The translations under genes and the position numbers were made by a program. A stretch of 64,000 nt of DNA from NCBI GenBank assembly GCA_002794735.1, contig NBAZ01000017.1, positions 248,001 to 312,000 of the forward strand. Reading direction: 5' to 3'. Below the pieces are notes generated by a model. The model was not told where the DNA came from, made no database searches, and saw only the letters and a program-made list of their open reading frames with translations. Source of the DNA: Pyrrhoderma lamaoense (Eukaryota > Basidiomycota > Agaricomycetes > Hymenochaetales > Hymenochaetaceae). This document shows, one piece after another, positions 50,401 to 61,479 of the stretch (positions within the stretch are counted from its first letter, which is position 1; each line of letters starts with the position of its first letter).

Positions 50401-50776
50401 GGGTTTCACTTGCTTCAAGGTCATCGACATCTACGAGGGCAACCACCTTCTCCGCCTTCTCCTGCGCCTCTTGAACCTTTGCATCCGCAAGAGCGACAAA
50501 TCGCTTAATGACAACCTCAACAGAGCCAACAGAGGTATTTTGGGCAATATTCTTGTATTGCATTAAGCCCTCTTTCGCGGTCCGTCCTCTACGCATGTCG
50601 ACACAAAGTTCGACAAAACGGATCACTATAGGCTCGAGTGATTGAAGAGGGGTAGCACGGAAACGTTTCGATGAGAACATTTCTGTAAGAGATTGAAGGG
50701 CAGCATGGGCTTGCCCGACAGAGACGAGGCCCTCAGCCTGCTTCAGGACAGTTTCTGGTTTTGAATAGGGAGCCAT
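47487..50776 (-). CDS. TIF32: Eukaryotic translation initiation factor 3 subunit A (eIF3a)
   Basis: Five exons (50246-50776, 49613-50182, 48705-49556, 48146-48641, 47487-48067) join without a frame break to 1009 residues, the usual size for fungal eIF3a. The N-terminus reads [20 protein letters not shown], followed by helical repeats including [12 protein letters not shown] and [24 protein letters not shown]-type region spans roughly residues 330-520. After that comes a very long charged coiled coil rich in Glu, Arg and Lys, and a Gly/Pro/Ser-rich tail ending [20 protein letters not shown]. eIF3a is the scaffold of the eIF3 complex on the 40S subunit and helps mRNA recruitment and scanning. 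All introns are GT-AG and short. Confidence 0.95.
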
Positions 50777-51087
50777 AGTTTACAGTTGGAACAATGAGTT
50801 TAGGAATTTTATGCGTCCAGAGTGGCGGTAAACCTTCTTTTGTTTATGTGATAGTTTGTCGATGATGCGTCGATGGATTTGATTGTCGAGCTGATTTGAG
50901 CACGGCGAGCGTGTCGCTAGCTACGACAAAGGCGACAACTGCAAAGTGTCGACGACGGGCGGTGGGCGTTGTGATTACTCAAAATAAAATAAGGTTTGGA
51001 ATTGAGGTTATACATGAGAAATTTTATACAAATCGGGAAGTATATACAGTACAATTTATACAATTGGCTACATGTATATTACATTTA
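50777..51087. other. Intergenic, eIF3a promoter and UCH 3' flank
   Basis: 311 bases between the eIF3a start and the stop of the UCH gene; both are on the minus strand. It must contain the eIF3a promoter. No element is recognised. Confidence 0.5.
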
Positions 51088-52776
51088 TCAATGGTTTTGT
51101 GCATCATGAATACAAGCTGATAGTAATCCTTCTTCATCCAAAGCTGTCATGAATGCTCGTATAAAGGGGTCATAATTATGCGTCCGTTTCAGGTTCTCTG
51201 CCTGTACAATAAACTTCACCATTTGATCATCGGAATACATGTATAAAATTCATACCTGGACCTGTGCTTCTTTCTGGGTTTCTTCATTCATCGCAACTTT
51301 AGCCCTTGAGAGCCTGTTAATGCAATCGCTCCATAATTCGCTTATTTGATCATCTTTCATGCTCATGATAGACATCTTGATATTCATTGCTTGCAATCCG
51401 AAATCCTTTGCGAATGACTCTCCATGCACAAGTAGGTCAGGCGTAGGAAATATATCCCTAACCCGCGCAAGTTGTTCTTGATTAACCTTGTAAGAAATTC
51501 GATCAACTATATTCTCCTGTGATAAGAGCAAAAAAGCTAGCCTTTTCTGTCCAAGTCGTACCATATATCTCCCCTAATCTAAGCTCTAGTGCAGTCTTCT
51601 CTCTTTTCAGAAGCTCAAGTTCATCGCTTCTCTCCTCGTACTGATCCGGAACGAGAGCAAGCAAGTTGAACTGGATATTTCCATAATCTTCCAATTCTTG
51701 TACGTCTATTCCAGCAACACCACCGTACTTCTCCATCTTTAAACGTAGAGCAGGTCTAACAATATCCTCCCAGCCTTCTATGCTATCTGGATCCGACGAA
51801 CTCAGTTCTCCCACTTCAAGAGGTCCACTGTTCATACCATCAAGTTCCCATACTTTACCATGAGCTGGAACATATCCGATAAAATGAAAAGATTCCACCC
51901 CTTGTCCTGCCTCGATAGCTTTTTTCCTCCGGCTAGTCTGTTTTCGGCGGCTAGAATCATTAAGAACGGTTCTTCGCCTTTTTGTTGGCTTTTTAGCTGA
52001 CATCGATACCTCGTGAGTAGTCTCGGCTATAGAACTGATTGACCCCCACAAATCTGCAGGTCTAGATTCATAGAGGATTCAATCACTGTATGATATTTTC
52101 AAAGGGCTATAGGTCGGGAAACGGACCTTGCCAATGAGTTCTGAGTTTCTCGTATCAACCTCGAGTTTGAAATAGCCAGCCCTTTCATCTTCCAATCAGT
52201 AGGATCTATACTATAATACGTAATTAGGGTCAAAGATACCTTTGGGCTCATATCAACCGTTTCAGTCTTGAAATGTTCGATGTCAGGTCCAAGATCGATA
52301 CTAGGGACATTCAGCAGCACATTGAGAATGGCCAACGAAGCACAAGCATCGTCAATAAGCTGATTTGCAAACCAGATTTTATCCCTGGCTTCATTATCGA
52401 GGAAGTTATGTGTATGGTTTTTTTCGTCTTTCCATGTAAAACAGAGTATCAAACCCTTTGACTTAAGAGAGTCGAGACCCCAAGGTTGGATATCATACAC
52501 TTCCTTGACTTCAATTCCTCTTACACCGAGTTTCCTGATTAGACTTGTGAATACACCTTTTTAACGTATGCATTCAGGGTCGTGTTGGTTGATAAGTAAT
52601 TAACGATATTGCGTTTGTAATTGAGAAAAAGCGTATTTTCAGCTGAAAGGCACGCACGCAAAACAAAGTTTATGGTTTCAATCAAACTAACCAGGGTCTG
52701 ACTCGACTACTGCGAACGGTCCACCAACAAGATCCGTTTCATCTCTTGTCAGAAGTTGACTATCCTGTAAGTTCAT
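51088..52776 (-). CDS. UCH37/UCHL5-type ubiquitin C-terminal hydrolase (peptidase C12)
   Basis: Six exons (52692-52776, 52240-52556, 52127-52188, 51562-52061, 51256-51506, 51088-51201) give about 442 residues. The catalytic Cys is in FANQLIDDACASLAILNVLL. The catalytic His is in FHFIGYVPAHGKVWELDG, with the Asp of ELDG completing the triad. The N-terminus has VESDPGVFTSLIRKLGVRG and YDIQPWGLDSL. The C-terminal KRTHNYDPFIRAFMTAL matches the UCH37 tail that docks on the proteasome (Rpn13) or related partners. A basic insert (KKPTKRRRTVLNDSSRRKQ) sits before the His motif; it could act as a nuclear localisation signal. The intron at 51507-51561 is the least certain. UCH37-like enzymes trim ubiquitin chains at the proteasome. 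Confidence 0.88.
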
Positions 52777-53121
52777 TGCTTATATCTGTATAACTGATTC
52801 AGGCTGTACACCTTATACTACCTGTATTACTATTAGTTTTGGTGACACAACAAGGGGATGGATCGAAAGAAAAAGGACTTTGAAAGGAGCGTGGCTTAAT
52901 TAAGAAATTAATCGCAAAAAGGGATATGTGATCGTCATAATTGAAACAGCGCCTCTTCTACCTGGGAAATAAGTACCCAATAAGGACCCGGCTGCGCAAT
53001 TAGGCGATGCACGATATTATAACACATAGTACTCAAGAGAGCACATTATTTCCCTTGACGAGTGCATCTTGACTCTAAAGAAGAGAAAAAAATCTCTTTC
53101 AAAAACTACATAACTACTCAA
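52777..53121. promoter_or_regulatory. Divergent promoter between UCH and epsin genes
   Basis: 345 bases separate the start codons of the minus-strand protease and the plus-strand epsin, so both promoters must share this spacer. No TATA element is clear. Confidence 0.5.
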
Positions 53122-54961
53122 ATGTCACTGCAGCATTTTGGTAAAGCAGCAGTTCGTGGTGTCAAGAATTACACCAAAGGTTACTCTGATGTACAAACAA
53201 AAGTTCGGGATGCGACGTCTAATGACCCATGGGGACCAACTGGTCAGCAAATGAACGAGATCGCACAGATGACTTACAATCAGTACGAACTTTTTTCGAC
53301 TATTCCTTGTGGTGACGCATGCTCACTGTACTCTGATAAACTAGGAATGACTTCGTAGAGATCATGGAAATGTTGGATAAAAGGTTGAATGACAAGGGCA
53401 AGAACTGGCGTCATGTCTTCAAGGTACGCATGCATGCACCACAATCACCGTTGCCCCTTACTTGTCCTCGTTCGATTATTTTCCATGCGAACATACCTCT
53501 AACTTCTCTTCTCTTGATGTCTTTATGAACACTATAAAGGCTTTAACAGTCCTTGACTACCTCTTGCACAACGGTTCAGAAAATGTTATAATTTACTTCA
53601 AGGATAACTTATACATCATCAAGACCCTTAAAGAGTTCCAATACGTTGACGAATACTCCAAGGACCAGGGAGCTAATGTACGACAAAAAGCTAAAGATAT
53701 CACAAATCTTCTTACAGACGAGTCCCGACTCCGAGAGGAACGAAAGAATCGGGCTAGCATGCGTGATAGGATGGTCCGTGCTAATGGTAGGGACCACGGT
53801 CCAGGCGACGAAGATGAAAATACATCTCGGAGACAGCTACAGCCACGAAAAGGCGGTGATGATGAAGAAATGCGAAGGGCGATCGAAGCTAGCAAACGAA
53901 GTCTAGCAGAAGAACAGGCAAAGAAGGCGGAGGAGGCGGATTTGGCTAGAGCTATCGCCCTTAGTGAGGAAGAGGAGAGGAAAAGAACTTCTGCTCTTGA
54001 GGACGCGAATCAGAGATCTCTTTTCGATGAACAGGCTCAAGTGTATGTTTAGACATCTCTGTCTCTCTCCTCGGGGAAATTACTAATTTTGAGCTGTTGT
54101 ATAGCAATGCAACGACCTCTTCCAACAATCCATTCCCATTAGTAGATCCTCAAACCATGTTCCCTCAACAGCAATTACAACCACAATTTACTGCTATGAT
54201 GCCACAGTTCACAGCGTTTAACCCGTATCAACAGCAAGCACAGCAGGAAGCTATGCAGGTAAGATAATTGACTCGTTTGTGGTTTACGTCAAGTACGGTG
54301 ACTCAAGTACAACTTTCAAGGCTCAATATATGCAGCAACAGCAGGAATGGATGCGTCAACAACAAGAAGCACAGATGCTTCAAGCCCAGCAAGAAGAATG
54401 GAATCGGCAACAAATGCTTCTCCTTCAGCAACAGCAACAACAACAACAGTTTCAACAGCAGCAAGCCGCCGCCGTCGCTGCTCAACCATTGTTCCCTCAA
54501 CCCACAGGATTTGGCTCAAACAATCCATTTGCTCAAACAGTATTTGGACAAACACAATCACCACACCCTTTACCCTCCTCGTCGAATGCCAATTCGGGAA
54601 TTGAATCATTTTCACTGCCCTCGACGTTTGCGAACTCCCCAGGGCCGTCCTCGTTATCAGCTCAGTCGCCTACTTCATTATCACCCTCTCCCGCTATGTC
54701 TCGACCAACAAAGAGTGACGGTGAACATTCACATCTTGCAAATCTTCTTGCGAGTCGTGAAGGACAAGATACGTTCGGAAACGTTGGCCAGCTCCGGTGA
54801 GTTCTTATCTCTTTCGATGCAAACGTGATGCTAATTATATCGCGACCCGTTTAAGGTTTGGACATACGAACGCTGGACGTATTGCTGCACAAAAGACAGG
54901 CCACAATCCATTCGCCCCTCAACAGCCTCAGACCAACGAGCAGCCTTTCTTCTCTGTCTAA
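53122..54961 (+). CDS. Epsin-like endocytic adaptor (ENTH domain)
   Basis: Six exons (53122-53282, 53345-53423, 53540-54042, 54105-54258, 54321-54796, 54856-54961) give about 492 residues. The ENTH domain occupies about residues 15-150: VKNYTKGYSDVQTKVRDATS, NDPWGPTGQQMNEIAQMTY, FVEIMEMLDKRLNDKGKNWR and ALTVLDYLLHNGSENVIIYF. Two ubiquitin-interacting motifs follow (EMRRAIEASKRSLAEE and ADLARAIALSEEEE). Then comes a Gln-rich region with polyQ runs, and three NPF motifs for EH-domain partners (NNPFPL, NNPFAQ, HNPFAP). This is the layout of Ent1/Ent2 proteins, which bind PI(4,5)P2 and ubiquitinated cargo at clathrin sites. No frame break was seen. ATG chosen because it starts MSLQHFGKAAVRG, directly before the conserved ENTH start. 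Confidence 0.92.
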
Positions 54962-55401
54962 GTAACCTACTTTTTTGATACCCCCAGACTTTTTCCCTTC
55001 TTTTTAGTTATGTTACACCTAATACGCAGGTTGTATATCTTTGTACTTTATTGAGAATGAAGGAAATATGCTATTCGTCTGTCCTGAGCTATCAAGGCAG
55101 CAATAAAACAAAGCACAACATACACGAACAAAAAAATGAAAATAGAAGTCTCTTTGTGCGTGTGACCTTTGCACAGGTCATCAGGGGGATTGAAAAAAGT
55201 GTGACAGTGTTACGTTACATACCGTAATAACCATTTGAAGTAGGCGCAACAGCCACGAGTCCGGACTTTCACACATAAAGCGATTAGCTCACTTTCTGAT
55301 CCACAGTCCCTCTTGCTTTATTCCCCCCTCAGAACTTTGCTAATTTTTGGGGAATCTCATTTTTTCGACAAATAACTTGCTCATCGTAGAGACTATTTGC
55401 G
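54962..55401. other. Intergenic, tandem spacer
   Basis: Lies between the epsin stop and the start of the PIN-like gene, both on plus. It must hold the epsin terminator and the next promoter; no specific element is recognised. Confidence 0.5.
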
Positions 55402-56872
55402 ATGGTGGACACGAAGGTAATTATTCTTGCTCTGACTGTTTTAAGATATGGTTTTGAGAGTACAACTTGTTTATTTTGTTTTATTTATTATGGGCACTTT
55501 ATATAATTTCGGCCACTACTAGTTAGATAAGAACGCGATGTCTCGCGCACTTGGTGCTGCTTTCCTTAATCACCAAGTACAGCAATTGGAGAAGTCGGTT
55601 GACGATCAACAGTGGAACAGAGATCGGAGGGGTCCTCGTGGTGGTGGTGGTGGTAGGCAACGAGCTACTCGTACGACATCTAGGTCCGAGCTATCAAGGG
55701 CACGCCGCAGCACGGAAAAGGAAGTCAGTACCGAGCATGAAGCTAAGCATGCAGGAAAAGAGAAAGATGCGGACATAGTCATCGTTGACGCAAGTGTCCT
55801 TGTACATGCATTGGGAAAGCTTCAGGGGTGGTGTAAGAATGGCAGAGACGAAATCGTCATTGTCCCACTTGAAGGTATGCACTTTCGGAACTTTAATTTT
55901 GCTTTCTCGGTACTTTTTATTTTGTACCCTTTACTCCTATCTTCTTTACTGATCATCTTTATTTTATATATCTTTCCTCGTTTAGCTCTAAACACCCTCG
56001 ATCTTCTGAAGAAAGGAACTAGCCCCCTTGCTCAGCGGGCCCGCGCGGCGTCTCGAATTCTGGAACAACAAGTCGGCTCGAATGCACGCATTAAGGTACA
56101 ACGCGACGAGGCCTATGTACTCTGGGACAAAATTAACTTTGCAAAAGACGAGAGTCATCAATCGTCTGACTCGAATGTTGATAACAAATCAACTTTCAGT
56201 GCTCCAGAGTGGCTCCGAAGAACAATCTCCTGTGCCCGCTGGGAACTCGATCAATGTCAAGACTCTGCAGGCGCGGCCGCTGAAAGTCTTAGCGATGACA
56301 ATGAAGGTGCAAACAAGAGTCGTAATGACAAGACAACATCAAAGGCGAAAACAGTCGTTCTTGCTGTTTGCCTAGAAACTGCTCAGACTCATGAGACACC
56401 GACGAAGTCATTGTCACCTGTACCTTTACCTGTACCTCCGACCTCTAAGCATGAGCAGCGTTGTTCTGGAGCTCTTGTTACCCATTGGGCCAAGGAAGCT
56501 GGGATACCAGTACTGGAATGTAAGGCGACTCCACTCCCAGCGCCTCCTGGTGGGCGCCACGGTCATACACGAGTTCCATCTGATGAAGAATGGAGGTCAA
56601 ATTCCCCGGTGAATGCAAATATAATTGGGAGTACTTCACCCCGATCCCCAAAACCCAAATTTGGAAGTATAAGAGGGAGCAAGGGCGGAACGAATGGGAG
56701 CAACAATACGATTTTGGAGAAGCCCAACGTATATGGTCCTGGACTCAACGGAGGTGGGGGCATAATGGTGGAGCGGCCGGCTGCGACTATGGCCATGAAT
56801 GCCAGTATGATGCAGTCACGATTCAATAAGCCTATTCGAGTTTTAGCGCGTGGAGAAAAACTCGAACCGTGA
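55402..56872 (+). CDS. PIN-like domain protein
   Basis: Exons 55402-55416, 55523-55874 and 55986-56872 give about 417 residues. After a basic, Gly/Arg-rich N-terminus (RRGPRGGGGGRQRATR), a PIN-like fold starts at DADIVIVDASVLVHALGKLQ, with an Asp in the expected metal-binding place. It continues with EIVIVPLEALNTLDLLKKGT and ARAASRILEQQVG. A second conserved part, CSGALVTHWAKEAGIPVLEC, could be the end of the fold. The C-terminus ends IRVLARGEKLEP. PIN domains are Mg-dependent RNA nucleases, as in SMG6 and Swt1; whether all catalytic acids are kept here is unclear. The 15-base first exon (MVDTK) is plausible but small; translation could also begin at MSRALGAAF (55538). Confidence 0.68.
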
Positions 56873-58342
56873 GGGGGAATCTGGTCGTTATAATATGACG
56901 ATTTTTATGTGGTTTTCCTATCAAGTTAGGAAAAGAATAATTATCTGGGCTAGCTTTGTTTTGGGGCTATTGTTTGAACGAAAATTATATGGGTTTATTC
57001 AATCATGGCTATGTTCCCCCTCTCCCCACACCTACACCCTCTCCATTCTCAACCTCTCTATATTCGAATTGTGTCCTAAAATTTTACGAGAACAAATTCT
57101 GGCTTGAGTAATGGGCTATTTTATGTGAGTCTTTTGAATTTGTTGATTGTTGATTGTTGATTGTTTGCTTTTTTCGCTCCATCCCCACTTAATTGCCGAT
57201 CAACTAAATCGTATTAAATGCTTACGAAACTCTTTTGGAACTTTTTCATAGGGAGGGTGACAATTCTCGGCGGGATGTCTTGTTTACTAGAAGAGGTAGA
57301 GGAAGGAGAAGAAGAAAAATGGAATTGGGGATAGGTTTTGATTTAATGGTGTAATGAAAGAAATGAGACACCCGTAAGCAACGGGAGGGGAAGCCATATA
57401 TCAATAATTTACATTTCCCTTGTGTTTGTTCCATCCCTTCTTCCGTGTGCTATGCGGTTATGTGCGTTACTAGATGATAGCTGATAACATAATTTTTTTA
57501 TCTGTCACAATGTTGGACGCTATGTGTTGTCTTTTCAGTTTCATTCAACCCTCTTTCCGGAAACGCTTTTTTTTCATTGACCGTACCAATTCATTGCGTT
57601 CTGTGTCTGATCGCGTGGCCATACCTCCCTTCATTCTCTATAGTCCCAAGCTCCTTAGCTCCTTTCCTATGCATTGACATATATGTTCATATCATCTTCT
57701 TTTCTCAACACATACATCGCTTTGAGTATAATGTCTTCCTTTTTTCAGTCTTAGTTGTATGGACTGATAACAGCAACTAACCCCAGAAATTTCCCTTTTC
57801 CTACCGCTTTAACTTATTTTTCTTCTCTCTTGATTAATCCCTGTTAACAACTCCCTATTGTCTGTTACTTCTGGAAACGCGATATCTCTTGGTTAGGTAG
57901 TTATGTTTACACCTGGTTGACTGACTGTCTTCCTACATTCTGTTCCCCTCGCTCACCCCCTTTTTTTCTCTAATGTCAATAAATCTATAATAATGGAGCT
58001 CCTTTCTTCCTTTCTCTTTCCTTAAGCTCATATGTGTATTTATGACTACAACTACTATTTATCGGCTTTTTAAACGGGATGTATCAGGATCGTTGATTTG
58101 TGTAAGAAAATAATAAATACACTTCGATACGGGGAGTTATTAGGAAACCAAATTCAGCTCTGGTGTCATGATCATGTGATAAAGTGAGACTTAGGGAAGA
58201 AGGGAAATTGCCTCGGGCCTCGGATCCGCACTTGGACTTGGCCTCGGGACTATGGATTGCTGAGACTTATAAAGACTAGGGACTAATAATTAAACACTCT
58301 TTCGCATAAACAACAGCTTAATCATAACTGAAAGTAACCCGC
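56873..58342. other. Intergenic, no gene recognised
   Basis: 1.47 kb of AT- and T-rich sequence between the PIN-like gene and the sirtuin gene. Open frames are short and lack motifs. The end must contain the sirtuin promoter. Confidence 0.5.
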
Positions 58343-60527
58343 ATGCGTATCTCAATACCAACAATCCCAGAGAGCTTACTCGCTTCTTCTTCCTCACTTA
58401 TTGCAGCGGGAACAGGAAAAGCAGCTGCCAGAACGATACTACCCGAAGAAGTCACAGAAGCCTCGGAACGAATCGCTCGTTTCTTGTCGCCTGGAAATGT
58501 GGTATTGTTAACCGGTGCAGGTGTTAGTGTTGATTCGGGGATACGGGCGTACAGGGGCAGGGATGGTAGATATATGAATCCTGGGTATAAGTGAGTATTC
58601 CTGTTTTTTTTAAATATCTATCTTTGCTTGAGATGAGGGAGGAAAGCGGTGGTTGATTTTATGTTAATTTCGGTTTTGCTTGTCTATATGTTGATGCTTT
58701 AGACCTATACTTGTTAGTACATATTACGATACATATATGTATTTTTAATGACTGAGGAAGAGCTGACATCGGTTGTATGATAGTATCACCAACTTGTAGA
58801 CGAATCGTCAAGGGGCCAGGCGTTTAGACAGAGATATTGGTACGTACCTTTCTGCCAACTCTAGTAAATGATTATGCAAGAGACTAAGTTCATCTCTAAT
58901 TTCTCTTTTTTATTAACTCTTATATCTCTCTGTACATATCTGTATATGTATAAAATATTCGGGATGGGACAGGCTACGCTCCTTCCTTGGTTATCCACCT
59001 GTCCGGGATGCAATACCAAATACGTCGCATTATGCTATAGCCGCTCTTCAGTATACAGGGCACATTCCTAGACTTATCACGCAGAACGTTGATGGGTTGC
59101 ATACGAAAGCTATCAGCCCGCTGTGGACCCCTGGGAAGATCGAGAAGAGAATATTGGAGTTACATGGAACGCTTCACGTATGTAGTTTTTTGTGTGTCGT
59201 AGAGCAAAATCAATCTGCTGATCCTTTCCTTTCTTCCTTCCTATTTTTCCTCTGACAATCTCTATTGTTATAACGATGGTTTGCTTTGGGTGGAAAATGA
59301 ATAAAACCGATAAAGAAAGTTAATTGTAAGCACGGACATGTCGTAGATCGGAATACCTTCCAAGACTGGCTTGCTATTGCGAACCCGAGATGGGCCGAAT
59401 ATATGGAAAATTTAGAGAAGACAGGCCAGAAGCTCAGAACGAACCCAGACGGTGATGTAAGGACACCCTTCCGTCTCAGATATCTCTTTACGTAGTGTTA
59501 TGTTCATGTGCCAGTACACGTTAGTAATCTGGTCAATTGATGGTGCTAACTCAGTGTTATGCATAGATCTCAATTGAAGGAGCTTCTTATGAAGACTTTG
59601 TCGTTCCTGAATGTCCGACTTGCCTGAATCTGGGTATGAAGGCGGTAAATATGGTTAGTCATTGATCTATCATCCATTCTTTCTTTCTCTCTAAGCTTTC
59701 GAGCTTTTGAGTGGTGAATTGTTCTCGGATGATTTACTAATAAGTGGTAAATGACTCTTTTAGCACAAGCCTCATTTAATATTCTTTGGAGAATCGATCT
59801 CGCAAGGGGTTAAAGAGAGGTCGTACGTTCCACTTCTTCCGCAACCTCTCCTTAATAAATGAATAACAAGAGATCTAGATACCAGGATATTGAGATCTCT
59901 GATCGGCTGTTTATAATAGGGACGACCCTCGCTACATACTCTGCATTTAGGTAAGTTATGAATGACTCTGCATAATCCATGAAGTAATATAATCTAATCT
60001 CCTCCTCCTCCTTCTATATATCTTAATATCAATACTCACTATAATTTAATACTTGGATATAACTTATCATCACTCTTCACTCTAACTATCTGGTTGACTT
60101 ATTTCACTGGTCGCACATTTTATGTGATATATGGTGTGTGCGTGTATGAAGACTCCTGAAACACGCTCTCGAACTGGGTAAACCGGTCATGATGCTTAAT
60201 CTCGGACCAACACGTGCGGATATGATTACCGCACAGCAAACTCCTGGGGTCAACTTCGGAAAGATAGAGAAGATCAACTTACCCAGCGGGCTTGTTTTAA
60301 GAGATGTTGTTCGGAATTTGATGTAAGTTCATCCCTTCCCCTCCTTCCCAAAACATATAATTAACCGATTGCTTGAAAACCTCTATCTGTTGATTCATGT
60401 ATCTATGAAACCTTTCAGGAGAAATGGGGTCGAGAGGGACCCGGTACTTTCTAAATTACTGATTAGTGGGATCGTTAAACCACCAAGTGAGGATGATGAC
60501 GATAGGGCTCCTAGAGCTGCTGGATAG
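58343..60527 (+). CDS. Sirtuin, SIRT4-like class II NAD-dependent deacylase
   Basis: About nine exons. The start MRISIPTIPESLLASSSSLI could be a mitochondrial presequence. The Rossmann NAD motif is NVVLLTGAGVSVDSGIRAYR, followed by GRDGRYMNPGYK. Later blocks are SFLGYPPVRDA, LITQNVDGLHTKA with the catalytic-site His in ELHGTLH, a zinc-site Cys in VNCKHGH and the pair CPTC. Also present are HLIFFGESIS, FIIGTTLATYSAFR and MLNLGPTRAD. The order and the YPPVRDA..NVDGLH spacing point to the SIRT4 branch. The tail is acidic (SEDDDDRAPRAAG). One frame problem occurs at the first splice site: the exon ends AAG directly followed by TGAGT, so one G seems missing from the donor near 58593. The remaining eight junctions are clean GT-AG. 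Confidence 0.85.
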
Positions 60528-61479
60528 AATGCTGAGATAACGGGATGGTGATAAAGAAGTTTGCTCATCTCTTTAATTTATAGCATATAATTGTTTTTGG
60601 ATTGCTTAGTTAGATGCATATGATGAGATACATTAGGATATATAGATGTGAAAACTGATTACATACATGTAGAAAGATGATTATTCATATTTTCATATGA
60701 CGTGTATATTATCTATAGTTAAAATGCTTAATTTTTAATGATCTCCTATCGAACTCGTGTAAGTTCAAATCTTCTTAGACTCATATTAACCTTTCAGTAC
60801 AGCCATCTAGGCTTCTAGCTATTCTCGGGAGTAGGAGGGGACCATAAATCTGTAATAATAGCTCCAGACAGGGCTTGAAGGGTATTTGAATTTGTAGTTC
60901 AACGATAAAAGCACAACAAAAATAGGAAGTTATTGGTTGATTTTTCTTTTCAATGAGTCAGAAATAAGATTAGATGCTATACACTATGCAATATAATGCA
61001 TCTCCCATATATCCCACGACTAACAATGTGAATTTTTTTCTGATCTGCTTATAAGTGATAAGAGTTTGCATCGCCTAGTTACGTCTGATTACAAAAATAC
61101 TCCTATGTGATAGGAGAAACTACTGCATGCGTCACATACGTTTGCTGTTTGCTCTTATACTTTAATATCAGGCAACTGTTATATCCTTATCAGTGTGATA
61201 ATTAGCCCTATTTTGCAAAAAATCATGTCTCAAAAGTTTATCATGTTTAGTTTTATCAGATTATGTTAACCGGTTAATAAAAGCCCCAAAAGTCCTTTTG
61301 ACAAAAGCCAAATAAGCCAAAGCGCAAACAAATACGAGCAAATAAAGCAAACGAATATAAAACCAACGTCAACAAGAAGGAAAGAAAGAATTTGTGGAAA
61401 TTGATGTTGACGCAGAATATTCCAAACATGTATACTCGAATTATTAGATGACTGTTCGATGTCCTTTCAGATCCTAAAT
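60528..61479. other. Convergent intergenic region
   Basis: AT-rich spacer between the sirtuin 3' end and the 3' end of the exon-array gene. No gene is seen. Confidence 0.5.
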
